The notes beneath the pieces are model-generated. The model did no database searches, was not told where the DNA came from, and was given only the letters and a program-made list of their open reading frames with translations. DNA of 64,000 nt from Adineta vaga (Eukaryota; Rotifera): the NCBI GenBank assembly GCA_021613535.1, contig CP075492.1, positions 15,748,001 through 15,812,000 of the forward strand, written 5' to 3'. Shown in pieces: positions 43,740 through 55,899 of this stretch. The position numbers and the translations under genes are program-made. Every line of letters starts with the position of its first letter. The first letter of the stretch is position 1.

Positions 43740-44868
43740 GACAGCAATGGTCGATCTTTAAAGGCAACTGAAGGAGTAAATAAAGTTCGTTCTACTCAAC
43801 AACTACTGTGTAAATACTTGAACAAAAGTTTTCATTTGCATCTATTTATGTATATTTGTTGTCGTCGTGTTATAGATAGCAAATCTTTATCACATTAAAT
43901 TATTATATTTTAAACGTCTGAAAAGATTTCAACAAGTGTGGTGAAAGTATGGGTATATGGTTCATAGGATTCGACCATTGGGAGCGTTGAATTAGTATAA
44001 TAGTACATTAAGCTTTTCGAAATATTTTGAGAGAGTAGAGGATAAAATAAACAATACAATACAAATACAAGCAATTGTTCTTTTCCAGGTCGAAATATTC
44101 AACTTGAGGGATCCGCTATGAATTTCATCATATATGATAGTTGAATTCAACTTTTGAGTTTGACATTAATGTAACAGTTGCCAGTAAAACCCCTTCGATA
44201 ATCTTTAATTAAAAAATAGTCATTATTTATGAAATAATTATAAATCAATATTACTTTATTTAATATGTTGGACATTTTTAAAACCTTTTCAGTTATTCTT
44301 TGCACTGTAACAATATTCAATGTAGTATCAGCAGTTTATATATGAGATTTGACAATCGAACATTCGTTTGGATCTTGAAAACGATTAATTAAATACCATT
44401 ATTTTTGTTCAATGAATAAGTAGAAGTTGAAAGTAATGTGGAATATGATTGTTCGCGTCGAACGGTGTACCTATCATATCTCTATGTGTAAACGAATTCT
44501 GAGACAAAAAATGAGTTACAGCAGAATTTATCTATCGTCGGTTAACAGATAAATGAGACTAATGAATAAAGCGAAAAATATCTCTTGGCAATTATTTGCT
44601 GGATTTCTATAAACCAGACGAATTACTAGAAGAGAAGTGTTTAAGAAGATCATCAAAAGGTCGAGGCATGATTATATTATAACCAAGTTATATGGAGAAA
44701 ATCAATGGATAGAATGCTTTTCTATTGACAACGTGTATATATATAATGGTGATGCCTCGAATCTTTTTCATTCTTTGTTATCGGTTTTGTTTTCGTCCGT
44801 ATTTATCATTTTCTATCTCTTTTGTAACCTCAATTTTGTCTGTTAAAACGAATGAACGCACCACCACT
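43740..44868. other. AT-rich sequence between the dead receptor and the inverted-repeat element
   Basis: No gene. The stretch 44561-44640 is clearly related to 48235-48330 (see findings). Confidence 0.5.
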
Positions 44869-44871
44869 ACT

Positions 44872-46680
44872 CACGGGAAAATATTTAAGTCGCTACCGCT
44901 GAAGGACGCGGTTTTTTCATAATGGTTGCGGTTGTGTCTTGAAAGATCGCGGTCCGCAAAATAAACCGCACTTGACCGCGGTGTTTTTTATCGCAATATC
45001 GATTTAGCACCGTAAACTAGAACGAAACCGCAATGTTCACACCGTTGAATATCGCGGTTTCAGAAAAGCTTGATAAGACATAGATTAGTTGCGGTATTCG
45101 AGAATCACCATACATTATGATATTATATTTTGCGAACTTTCTATTACAAACCGTGATCTTCTCATTATGTACGAAGATATCATTGTTCTAAATGATTTCG
45201 TGTTAGTAATATGGTCATATTTTTTATGTGATTTTTGTCATAATGATATATCACAACAGTTTCCATTCATATAATCACAGTTAAACTTAAAAAAAGATAT
45301 TTCTGATTGAAGTTAGATTCAGTTTTTTTCATTGAAAAATGAAATGAGATGAGATAAAAAGACTTGTTCTGAAAGTCAAATTGCGAAGAAATTATTAAAA
45401 AAATTCAAATAGACGTTATAGATTAATCTAATATTATATTGAGTGAAAATAGACATGAATACATCTTAAAGATACTCAGGCAGACAAAATCGATAAAAAA
45501 ACGCGATTCGCGAGAAAAAAACAACGTTCTTATGTTGTTTTTTTTCAACAAAACCTTTATTAACTACGTTATAAAATACACTTTTGTGCGCGTGCAAACG
45601 TTGTTATTGCCTATTTTCTGTCGGGAAGAAAAAACATCGTTTATACGGGGACAAAAGTGTATTTTTTAACACGGTGAATATACGTTTTGTTGGAAAAAAC
45701 CAACATAAGAACGTCGTTTTTTTCTCGCGAATCGCATTTTTTGTCGATTTTGTCTGTCTGGGTATTATAGTCAGATTTCGTTGAGATGATCATTTGTGAC
45801 AATATGTTCATGAGATAGTAAAAGTTCAGAGATAAAAATAGACTCAAATCTGCTTTTTCGACTGGTGGAATCAAGATAAGTCTATACCGAGTAGTATTCT
45901 CATGCGTTCTGACGTACAAACCTACATATAGGCAGAACTGTAATAATATTTCAAATAGTTAGACTTTGTCGTAACACATAATAACGCAGTTCATCAACTA
46001 AAGATACTCATGAATGTATATTTGTCTCCAGAAATGATTTTATTCGAATAGATTGTGTTTATAGTTTAATTATCATGACTATGAGTGATAAATAAGATTT
46101 TATATATATCCCGTATAGAACATCATCAACATGCAAATCTCATAAAATTTAATAAAATTATAAATTAGATATAAATTATTAGGAATTATACGATTCTTAT
46201 AAATCTACTAATAAATGAAACATATCAGTTTAAATGAGAAGATTTTTTAATCACTGATTAGATTAGACTATCATATCTGATATTAGTATGAACATCACCG
46301 GACGGTTAAATGGAATTAGTGGATTGCAATCATTCGATAAGAAGTTCGAATCTAATCAGAAGAAAACAAAATAAAAAATAGATAGTGATATTTAATGAAT
46401 TGACCGAAGTGTTAAAGTATCATCTTAAGATAATGGATAGGTTACAAACATAGAAATGTTAAAGATTACCAGATAGATGTCAGAAATAATATACCATCGA
46501 TATGATGAATTCCTTTTTGACAAAAACCGTTAATAACCACGGTTTGAACATACGGCGGTTTCGGGCGGTGTAGAAAAGCCTAACAAAAGGTCTGACCTTT
46601 TCGGTACAAAATCACCGTTCGAAACCGCAAGTAATAAACCGTTAACTACCGCGGTATTTATTAAAAAAATTTTCCGTGGG
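44872..46680. mobile_element. inverted-repeat DNA element with GCGGT-rich ends, about 1.8 kb
   Basis: The left end reads CACGGGAAAATATTTAAG then CGCTACCGC (44872 onward). The reverse complement of the right end reads CCCACGGAAAATTTTTTT then AATAAATACCGC (46680 downward). Both ends carry dense clusters of GCGGT/ACCGC (44895-45065 and 46525-46660) in AT-rich surroundings. TAAAACGAATG outside the left end (44844) and its reverse complement outside the right end (46688) extend the symmetry, so true termini may lie slightly further out. No transposase frame is seen, so it is non-autonomous or decayed. Family unassigned. Confidence 0.6.
45475..45762. mobile_element. 288-bp hairpin (foldback) MITE flanked by TA, nested
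   Basis: The left arm begins CTCAGGCAGACAAAATCGAT and the right arm, reverse-complemented, begins CCCAGACAGACAAAATCGAC. Both continue through GCGATTCGCGAGAAAAAAAC, CGTTCTTATGTTG, CAACAAAAC and ATACACTTTTGT, so the two arms of about 140 bp pair along nearly their whole length. The element is flanked on both sides by TA (45473-45474 and 45763-45764), as for Tc1/mariner-type insertions. It lies inside the 44872-46680 element and is younger than it. Open frames across it are artefacts of the palindrome. Confidence 0.8.
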
Positions 46681-47073
46681 TATAACATTCGTTTTACACC
46701 GTTATTGAAAGAAGTTAAATGTACGAATAAATAATTATAATACGAAAAATGTAGCAGATACTGATGTTGTATCTTTAAAAATAAAGAAAAAAAAGAAGAA
46801 TTGCTTCGACAAAAATAGAAAAGATTCAATTCATTTCTTCAAACTGATCTTTGTAACTTAGATGAATAGTATACTTTCTTAGTCTTGTATAGTTTGAGAA
46901 GCTGTTGAACTGAATATATATTTTTCTTTGAAATAAAAATTTCTTTTCACTCAAATAAGAATTTGTCGCTTGTTTTTTGAGACAGCAGGATTGGTAGAAT
47001 ATCACATCATGATTCATTATAAATGATTCATTATATGAAATTGCTTTTCACTTGCTTTTTTTTTGTCTCATAG
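46681..47073. other. intergenic
   Basis: AT-rich, no gene. The end (TTTTTTTTTGTCTCATAG) is a strong splice acceptor directly abutting the next gene's ATG. Confidence 0.5.
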
Positions 47074-47700
47074 ATGAAATCTTGGGTAGTTGTTTGTATC
47101 AGTGACACACATCAACAACATCGGCAGCTAACCGATCGTTTAAATACAACTCATTCGGGTGATATTCTTATTCATGCTGGTGATATAACAAACTTTAGTC
47201 GTGGTACTCAACCATTTAATGATTTCGATGAATGGTTAGATGAATTATCTTTTAAATATAAATTTGTTATTGGCGGAAATCACGAAACAATTACAACTCC
47301 AATTTTCCAGCATGGAAAACTTCTTCAAAATGAACAAATTATCATTGATAATTGTCTTCATATCTATGGTGCATCATGGCGCCCCATTGGTGACTCAACA
47401 TGGTCAGACATTCCATTAAACTCACATATTGTTATAACACATAATCCGCCTTATGCATGTAATGATACACATGTTGATTTGGAGTATAGATTAAAATCGA
47501 GATTAGATAAAATAAAACCATTACTTTCAGTTTTTGGTCATATCCATGCTGATTATGGAGTTTATAAACAAGAAAACGGAGTTATATTTGCAAATGCTGC
47601 ATCATCACCGATGTCTCGCTCTCAATCATTAAATGATCCATTAAGATTCAGAATATCTATTGATGAAAATGGAAAAGCAACCATCGAACATCTGATCTAA
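47074..47700 (+). CDS. calcineurin-like metallophosphoesterase, MPPED-like
   Basis: 208 residues, single coding exon. The metal-binding motifs are complete and in order: SDTHQQH (residues about 10-16), HAGDIT, GGNHE (about 69-73), THNPP (about 126-130) and GHIHADYG (about 154-161). Length and motif spacing fit the MPPED1/2 group of class III phosphodiesterases, whose members hydrolyse cyclic-nucleotide-like substrates in vitro; the in vivo substrate is unclear. An acceptor-type T run ending CATAG lies immediately before the ATG, implying a non-coding first exon or a trans-spliced leader. Cytosolic, no signal peptide. Confidence 0.9.
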   Translation: MKSWVVVCISDTHQQHRQLTDRLNTTHSGDILIHAGDITNFSRGTQPFNDFDEWLDELSFKYKFVIGGNHETITTPIFQHGKLLQNEQIIIDNCLHIYGASWRPIGDSTWSDIPLNSHIVITHNPPYACNDTHVDLEYRLKSRLDKIKPLLSVFGHIHADYGVYKQENGVIFANAASSPMSRSQSLNDPLRFRISIDENGKATIEHLI

Positions 47701-48680
47701 TTTACTTATAAAAAGGAATAGTTTTCGATAAATACGATCATTCCAATCTCAGATGGCTTTTTAACGTAAACCTGTATCCTAATATGTCAAAAATCTAATA
47801 TTTACTACGCCAAAATTGATATCTACCATATGATCAATCGAGTTGATAGTAACAACATCACTACTGATTCCTGAACATAAAAGTAATTCTTCGACGGTCT
47901 ATATAATAAACTTTTTCATTAAAAAATATTGATCCATACTACCTTATTTGTAATCGATACATATTTAATATCTTATTCATATTGGATATTTTTTAATGTA
48001 CTGATAATGTTTTCTTGATGCTTTGACCAGGAAAAATACTTTAACTACATTCATATTTTTACTTTAAAAATACGGAAGGAAAATCAAAAGTTTAATCAAG
48101 TAGAAAAACAATGAGCAGGAAGAAGACATAAGAACAAACGATTCTTTTGTTCGACGACCAATCAACATAGAAAATAGAAAGCAATATCGAACATGACCGA
48201 TGACCCCGAACAGTATAGATATTAAATGAATTATAAAGGCGAAAAGAATGGATAAAACGAAAAATATCTCGATAATTCGTGTACTGGATTTTCTATAATC
48301 CAGACGTACTATTAGCTGAGAAATGAACAAAAGAATCGTTTTAATTCCGAAATGTATCAATTAAAGACTTTCATTGTCATTCTTTTTTTTTCTCTTCGCT
48401 TAGAAGGTCAAGGTTTACAGTTCATGATTTCCAAAGGAAAACGCTGGAAGTAAATGTAACATAATCGTCGTATTCCGGATGTTTGTAATAATTCACTACC
48501 TATTCTCTGATACTTCCTGTCGGAAACGGTCAGAAAAATTGTTCTTCTACATCATTGACTTCAGGAGATCGATCATATAGTTTCATGAGAAAATGTAATT
48601 TATTGTTCGAAACAAAATACACTGAGAAATAAATTGTAATTGAATAAAAAAACAAACACATCATGACAATAGAAATTTCT
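47701..48680. other. intergenic, with hydrophobic minus-strand frame at 48064-48360
   Basis: The minus-strand frame at 48064-48360 encodes several hydrophobic stretches (EIFFVLSILFAFIIHLISIL) and might be a remnant of a membrane-protein gene, but it has no start context, partner exons or recognisable motif. Part of it (48235-48330) has a diverged relative at 44561-44640. Not called as a gene. Confidence 0.4.
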
Positions 48681-50878
48681 TTAAACAACAGTCGAATATC
48701 GTTCAAGATTTTCTCGAAAATAAAATTGATCATCTTGTGGTGAATCACAGATATCCTAAAATAATGATTGATTATTCGTAGAGATAAAAATCAACTAAGA
48801 TAAAAATCTTACATTTCTATGATTATGAATAAATTGTTCGTGAAAAAGATATTGATCAATATTTGAATTGATTTCATCTTGATAGTCATGTTGATTCTGA
48901 TCTTGTTGTTTAGCTAAAGATGAAATTGTTTCATCCGTTGTTGAAGATCGTTTTCTTATTCGTTGATGAGTTTTTCGTCGATAATGATTCATTAATGTAA
49001 TGATAATTAAAATTAGACAACAAGCAAGACCAAGTAATATTGATCCATAAAGAAATGAACGTTGAAGAAAGTAATTTTTCAAACTAATTACTCGTATTTG
49101 AAATTTAACAGTTGATCTGCCATATTGATTCATTGTTGTACATGTATAAAAATCATCGTCTGATAATAGAACATTTTTAATTAATAATTTATATTCTATC
49201 AATCGATCATATCGATTTTCACTTATTTCATATTTATCATTTGAATTTATTTTCGATCGTTCATCACGGGACCAAAAAATTTCCTAAAAAAATAAAGTCA
49301 ATAAAAATGTCCTGGAAAATCTACGAAGAAAAACAAACTTCAGTTGGAATATCTTTTGAGATTGAACAAATAAGTAAAACTGATTGTCCAACATAAACTG
49401 AATGAATTCTTGTTTCTTCAAGCATTTCTGGTGGTCCTTTTAAAGCAATTCGAATTGTTTGATTAAATATTCCGAATATGGGATGATAAGCACTACATAT
49501 ATAGAGACCTGTTTGAAGATGATCGATTTTTAAACTTGTTTGATTTGTTGAAAGAATTTTATCATTAACTATCCAAGAAATAATCGATGATGGAAATGAA
49601 TTAACTAAACATTCATATGCAATTGTTTGTCCTTCGTCAATTAAAACAACTGAATAATTTTTCATTTCATTTCCATTTGTATCAACAAACATTGGTTTAT
49701 CTAAAAATTTAAAGAAATCGATTATCTGTTTGTTTTTCTTTCTTGTAAAAACTCAAATCGTTTTCATACAATTAACTTGTAATATGATCGTTTGATTCCG
49801 TTTTCCAACTTGATTCTTTGCTTGACAACTAATTCTATTTCCATGCATATATCGTGTTAATTTAATTTCTAAACGACTTTCATTCGTCATATCTAATAAA
49901 GAACTTCCATTAAACCATTGAATTTGATCAAAATCTGGTCGAGAATAAACATAACAATCGATCTGTATTACTTGATCTTCTGTTTGTTTTCCAATTAGAG
50001 TTAAATTAATTTCAGGTGCAACTAAAATATAATTAAAAAAAACGTAATGAAAAAGATTATCTATCTTATTTTCTATTACAAATTGTTTGAATATACTGTT
50101 GTGTTATCATAGTTTGATTGTTAATGTCAATAGCTGATGATTGTGCTTGACATTGAATTAATTTTCCATGAAATGATCTATTCGGAAGAAATGTTATATT
50201 AGAAATTGAATTTCTTAATGATTGATCAGATATAAGTGCATAATCATTTTTCGATAAATAACTAATCGATTCTGGTAAATGCCAAGATAGTTTGGCTTCG
50301 GGCATTGCATTATTCGCTCGACATACAATAAATGATAGAACATTTTCTATTAAAATAACTGGACTATCGATTGTTAAACTGGTTGGAATTTCTAGAAGGG
50401 AAAAAAGAACTTTTTCTTTTTCTTCTATCAAATGAATAGAACATACGTAAAACAGTTAATTTTGCTTTACGAGACATTGAACCAGCTCGTCGTGGTCCTG
50501 CTCGAATTTGACATTGATACATTCCCATATCTTCTAAGGAGACATTCACGATCTTAAAATGATGTTCACCTATATTCGAATTAATCTTATGATAAAAAAA
50601 AACTTTAATACTTAAGAAGATGAAATACCTTGTTGAGCTTGTCCAATAATTTCATATCGAGGATAAAATGGTAAATCTCGTGTTTTTCCTAATGTACAAA
50701 AGTCATTTTTACACCAGGTAACTTGACTTTCATCAAGAGGTTCTGTTCGACAATGAAGAATTACTGTTGATCCAATAATTGTTTCGACATCTTCAGGTTC
50801 TTGAAGAAATTGATTATGAATCTTTTCACACTGAATTAATTGAGCTAATAGGAAGTAAAATAAGAAGTATAAAAACAT
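48681..50878 (-). CDS. Ig-superfamily cell-adhesion receptor, nephrin/Kirre-like, seven exons
   Basis: Exons 50878-50629, 50569-50447, 50391-50080, 50021-49770, 49700-49339, 49283-48813 and 48755-48681 all join in phase (1845 nt, 614 residues). A signal peptide (MFLYFLFYFLLAQLIQC) is followed by about five Ig domains. Domain 1 has VILHCRTEP and DMGMYQCQIRAGP, then AKLTVLQIPTSLTID, as in the roughest/Kirre/nephrin group. Later domains show IQIDCYV, ISCQAKNQVGKRN, LQVNYKP, IAYECLVNSFPSSIISW, TGLYICSAY and DDDFYTCTTMNQYGRST. The transmembrane segment is LLGLACCLILIIITLM, followed by a cytoplasmic tail of about 90 residues ending YSTVV, a class I PDZ-binding motif (T-V-V). Homologues mediate cell recognition in muscle fusion and nephrocyte slit diaphragms. 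The open frame at 48530-48748 is an out-of-frame shadow of the last exon. Confidence 0.85.
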
Positions 50879-50879
50879 T

Positions 50880-53607
50880 GAATGTCGTCATCAATCTGAA
50901 ACGGAAAGTGTGAATTGAACAACAATAACATGAAGAGAAGAAAAAAAAAGAGTCGTATCCCATCACAATGTCAATTAGTCAAAAGCTTGTCGAAGACGAT
51001 AGACTAGAGTGTCTAGCGAATGATCAATATGTTAATTGTCTTCTCTCATTTATATTTCTACTCGACAAGACAATGTTCAGAAAAAAAAGAAACGAGAAGA
51101 AGAAAGACTAAAGAACAACTGGGATGTGTCAAATATCTAATGAACTCAATTCATTTTAACTAGATTCATTCGTATTAACAAAAAAAAGAGAAGAGAGTGA
51201 GAGAGAGAGAGAACAAAAATGAAGAAATCTTTTTACATCATAGTTCATCGAAGAAAATCAATGAAAACGTTTTTTTTTGTGCTTTTCTTACTGGAATAAT
51301 TAATCCTTGATAAAGAGAAAATGTCATTTGTTTGATCTCTTTTGAAGAATATATTTGTTCAAATGGAACCAATAGGTAGTTCCTTTTCTTTGTTATTCTT
51401 ATTAAGTTGGACACATGACCACCGCAGGGTTAACGGACAACAATCAATCTTTCTTTCCTCTCTCGCTCTCGTACTTACTTACTTACTCTATTTCGATTGA
51501 ATAAAAAAGGCCAATAAGACTATTTGGTGAAATTTGAAAATACATCGAGATGTGTTCATCTTACCGTATCGTTTCATATATACTCATCACTTATCGACAA
51601 TGAATATATCAATCTTCTTCTTCTTCTTCTTTTTTTACTTTCTTCTTTACATTTTATGTAAGCATAGATACACTTCAATAAGAAAAGAGAGATATGTAAT
51701 GACATAGACGGAATAATGAGGTCTATTCTGTAAAAGAGAATGTATCCTTGAAGAAGGTTGTCATTTCGCCTGAAGCTAAGATTCATTTTATGATGATTGT
51801 CTTTAAAGTATAGAGATGATGATGATGATGATGTAAAATACTCAAGAGGCTTTTTATCTTGTGGTGAGAAAAAAAGAAACATTAATCATCTGACTGTTCA
51901 TGAAGAAAAGAAAAACAGAAGTTTGTTATGACTGGAATAAAACGCTAATGATCCTAATCAACTAAATGATGAGAGAAGAAGAAAAAATTTATTCTATTCA
52001 AATTCGTTTTTCTTGTAAATAAACAACGAAAAAAAGAAAAGAAAAGAAACGAATCTGTTTTATTGAAGAGAATTATTTGATATGGTTGAATATTCTCTTT
52101 CATCTATTCAGAAAAAGAAAGAAAAAGAAATATGTTGACTTTTGCCCGTTCGTCACCGTATGTTATGCACTTTTTTCTCTCTCTCTCTCTCTTTCGCTTT
52201 CGGACAAAGAGAGAAATCGTCATATACCTCTTTACAATATTTTGTTACATGTTTATGTACATCATCTTATGAATAGAAACGTATGAATAAAATGAACAAA
52301 AAGAAAAACTCGATCTTGATCGAAAAAAATTAGAAATCGATTTTAAACTTCATCGATAATGGAAATGTAATATTTTAAAGACATACTATTAGTCATAATT
52401 AGAAAAACTATAGAAAGATATATCAAATTTGGTTTTTTGGAATCGGACGCAATAGCTAGAAATATTAGTTTTTGAGCACATCCCGTTTTCTAAGATTGAC
52501 CATAGCAGGAAAAATCGATTTTTTTCGATAAATTTAATAGGAAAAGATTACGAACCTTTTAAGCACAACAATGATATAACTAAATGTACTTTGCTAATGG
52601 GACTATGCAATTCATTCTGAATGATATTTACGATCTCATTCAAGATTTTCTGCCCATATTTTTATAAGGAACTGTCATATGGCGCCATCTGAATGAAAAT
52701 CAGAAAGCATTTTTTGTTAGTAAATAGTATCGAAATTCAATATTTATTAATTAGCTCACCACAAATCAGCACCATATCCACGTGCTTTTCACCTTTTTAT
52801 TGCATTGAAATTAAACGTACCAAGAATTGTTCCTTCAGACAATGAAATAATGGATAAAGTCTCTAATTTATTTTGAATAATTATATTCTTTGATACAAAT
52901 GTCAATGATGACGACTATACCAGTTTACGATGTACTGTACAAATTAATTATAGATATTCCCCCAAATTAATAACTTATGGCATTATCATTTATATGTCAT
53001 TGTTCCACAAACGGTATTAACTTTTGAATCATATGTTGGTATTTCATAGATACACCCGCTCAAATATGCTATTTCTTATATTTCTCTCTCGCAAAATGAT
53101 GAATATGTGTGGTGAGATGAAAAATTTTGAAACGCGTTGACATGTTCGTTTTGTTTTAAGATTAAGCAAGTTAATTAAGAAGATTGAAAAGCAAATATTT
53201 TGCTTAATAAATAGCTAGAGATATCTTACAATAATTCTGAACCATATCAAAAGAATGACAATAACAATCTTTTTTTCATATCCTATCTCTCCTATAATCA
53301 AGAAGATATTGAATCATCTCAACAATGTTATCAATTTTATGCGAGAATAAAATTTTAAAAACGGTATTTTGATTTGTTTCTAAACATACCAAGGACTTTT
53401 TTGTAGTACATTATTGAAATCAAATTATGTCTTGGCTCGATTGATTCAGTTGGTCAATGCAATTTCATATGGTTAACAATGTTCTTTGATGTATAGAGAG
53501 ACGAAGAAAGAAAAGACACGCTTAACTCATCTTTTTATTTCGTTTGGTTCATTAAAAATTAAAAGAAAAGAAAAACTCACGGAATCTTACGACCTCTTTT
53601 TGTTTCT
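50880..53607. other. 2.7-kb gene-poor region with simple repeats
   Basis: AT-rich. Contains an AG-rich tract near 51187-51213, a CTT tract near 51610-51632, a GAT tract near 51815-51835 and a CT tract near 52177-52193. No gene supported; the larger frames (51574-51882 minus, 52077-52286 plus) run through these tracts. Confidence 0.5.
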
Positions 53608-54648
53608 TCAAAACGAACGTGAAAATGGATGTTGAGCAAGCCAACTTGTTTGTGGACGTTGATGTGGATCCATTTGAAGTGTATGTCGAAGAATATCAAC
53701 AATATTTCGATCTTTACATGATGAAATACCATGAGGTGGACGATAACATCGATTATGATGATCATATGCAGGATCATGACCATAATTTATCCAATATAAT
53801 ATCGCACCAACAGACCAAATGTCAGCTTTATTGGTATAGCGAGGTACAGCATCGTGTGGAACAAGACGAACTTCAGGAGCAGTAAAACCGTACGTGCCTG
53901 TGGGTCCCACTCTGGAAACGATCTAATCAGACTCTTTTTCCGTATTAAATAAAGAAGAAAGTTTACCCTCGACTATTGGCTTTTTGTGCAATACCTAGAT
54001 CAACTAATTTCAATCGATTACCAAAAAAAACAAGATTTGACGGTTTTAAATCCAAATGAACCTATAAAAAAAAAGAATTTTTTAAATAAAAATGAAAGAA
54101 GAAAATCGAAATGAAAACAAACAATTGAATGTTTATGAATTGTAATTAGAATATTGACAATTTGTTTCCATAAAATCTTCTGTTGATCAATTGATATCGT
54201 TGTTTTATTATAAAGAGTTTTTTCTAGATCTTGATCACCTCGTTCCATAACAATAAAAGCTAAACCAGTTGGATGAAAATCAAAATCAAACATTTTCACA
54301 ACATGTCTTGATTCCGTTGATAATTTTGTTGATTGTCGAACTTCATTCAAAAATGAATCAACTAAATATGGTAATGATGATGAACTTTCAGCTAAACTAA
54401 CCACTTTTATCGCAACATTGACTCCTTTCAATAGAAAAGAAAAGGAAAAACAAATATTCATTGCATTGAATTTCTTTTTTGTATGAATAGAACAAACCAT
54501 CACTGTATCGTGTTGCTGGATATACTCTTCCAAATGCACCACTTCCTAATTGATGTTTTCCAAATGTATATTTATCTTTATTGATTTGTATCAATTTTTT
54601 ATGTAAATTCACACTCGTGATTCTCCAAGATTCATTGCGATTTGACAT
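53608..54648 (-). CDS. Ser/Thr protein kinase, Mps1/TTK-like, with DLG in place of DFG
   Basis: Exons 54648-54498, 54424-54123, 54061-53967 and 53911-53608 join in phase (852 nt, 283 residues), essentially only a kinase domain. Motifs: glycine loop LGSGAFGRVYPA, VAIK lysine, C-helix Glu in FLNEVRQ, HLDLKPSNLV catalytic loop, KLVDLGIA (DLG for DFG), APEV for APE, then ADIWSVGAILYWINYG and a closing arginine HQRPQTS. The LDLKPSN loop and the short C-terminus recall TTK/Mps1, which guards the spindle checkpoint, but that assignment is tentative; the N-terminal TPR region of TTK is absent. The metal-binding Asp is kept, so activity is plausible. I picked acceptor TTTCCAG for exon 4 because the nearer AG breaks phase. 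Confidence 0.8.
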
Positions 54649-54649
54649 G

Positions 54650-55049
54650 AAATCGAGTTATATAGTGTTGATTTTCTCTCAAGTGCGTATTATGATACAA
54701 GTAAAAAAAAACAAAACAAAAAATGATATATTTTGTATTTATATTGGTTAATTATTGATGAAGAACGGAGAAACATGATTTGATAAAAAATCATTCGTTG
54801 ATCAGCTAAAAGGTACGTATATGTCAGGTCTTTATCAGTAAAGCATTTAATTATAGGTAGATATGAAATGTGTTAGTATGATGATTCATCATTTTTGTCG
54901 ACATCTGCTGACAAGTATTGAATATTGAACGACAAAAAAAAGAAAGATAGAGAAAGAAAAGCGTTAATGTCCATTTAACGCATGAATGATGTTGACCTGT
55001 TTCATTTTTGTCATCTTTCATTTGAACAAACATAACGAAAGAAGAAAGA
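54650..55049. other. intergenic between divergent kinase and tetraspan genes
   Basis: About 400 bp, presumably both promoters; no specific motif recognised. Confidence 0.5.
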
Positions 55050-55897
55050 ATGAATTTTGTTCGTGTATCTGGTAAAATTGGTCTGACAAGTCTTTGGATA
55101 TCTTTAATATCCTATTTTTTATCCTTCATTCTTTATGTTATTGCATTTTCATTATCTGATTGGATTATTTATACAACTGTTCCAGTTAAAGTTGGAATAT
55201 GGCGTTTATGTGATATACAGGTTTGATATCTAAATTGGTTTTTTTCGATTGTATCATCTTTTTATTTTTGTACAAATCGATAGGTTGCTGGTTATGATCG
55301 TTGTGCTGATTGGAGTTCTCGTACTTATCCAACTAATACAACAAATGCAGCATTTATGGGTCCACCAGATTTTATTCGAACAAGTCAATCATTAGAAGTT
55401 GTTGCACTTGTTTTTTATGTTATCGCCGGAATTTTACTTCTTATTGGTCTATGTCAACGATCAATGGGAATATTGTTTTTTGCAGCATCAATGTCAATGA
55501 TTATTACAGGTTTGTTTAAAAAAAAGAAAATTATTAATCCAATCAGTGCTTTTGTTTTAGTTATATTTGCATCGGCAACTGTGGGCTTATTTGCTGGTCA
55601 AGGTAAAACTGCCTATGGTGGTTATTTATCATTCGCATGGTGGATGGCACTTATTGCATTAATTATCTCATTATTTAGTGCAATTTTCTTACTGATTCTT
55701 TCATTTTATATTTTACCATTACCTATGGTTAATGAAAATAAAATGTAAATTTGATTACTATTGAGAGAACAAAAATCTTTTTAATTTGTTTTTATTAATT
55801 TAGACTCGATCCAAATAGCAAAATGTATTATACATCACCACCGTATTCAACAAATATTTATACTCCACAAGATATCAATGCGGATTATATGCACTGA
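55050..55897 (+). CDS. claudin/PMP22-like four-transmembrane protein
   Basis: Exons 55050-55220, 55284-55744 and 55804-55897 join in phase (726 nt, 241 residues). TM1 is in WISLISYFLSFILYVIAF. The first extracellular loop has the claudin-type W...W...C...C pattern (SDWIIYTTV, VGIWRLCDI, YDRCADW). TM2 (FYVIAGILLLIGLC), TM3 (FVLVIFASATVGLFAG) and TM4 (ALIALIISLFSAIFLLILS) follow. The last exon adds a cytoplasmic tail with Tyr/Pro-rich YYTSPPYSTNIY. Without splicing at 55744 the frame would stop three codons later; the spliced tail is preferred because it is in phase and family-like. Such proteins form paracellular or septate junctions or regulate membrane complexes. A GTTTGT...CAG stretch inside exon 2 looks like an intron but its length would break the frame. 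Confidence 0.8.
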
Positions 55898-55899
55898 GA

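Noticed and set aside
43965-44030. Minus-strand GGTCGAATCC, possible tRNA or tRNA-derived SINE
   Set aside because: No A-box partner or cloverleaf found.
45439-45919. Two similar frames on opposite strands
   Set aside because: They are the two arms of the hairpin element read in opposite directions, not genes.
46300-46375. tRNA-like stretch with GTTCGAATC
   Set aside because: The T-loop-like sequence has no matching acceptor or anticodon stem that I could fold.
53619-53885. 88-codon Asp/His-rich + frame
   Set aside because: Antisense shadow of the kinase gene's last exon.
55509-55548. Apparent short intron (GTTTGT to ATCAG) in the tetraspan gene
   Set aside because: Its 37-bp length would shift the frame into an immediate stop, while reading through keeps a continuous four-TM protein.
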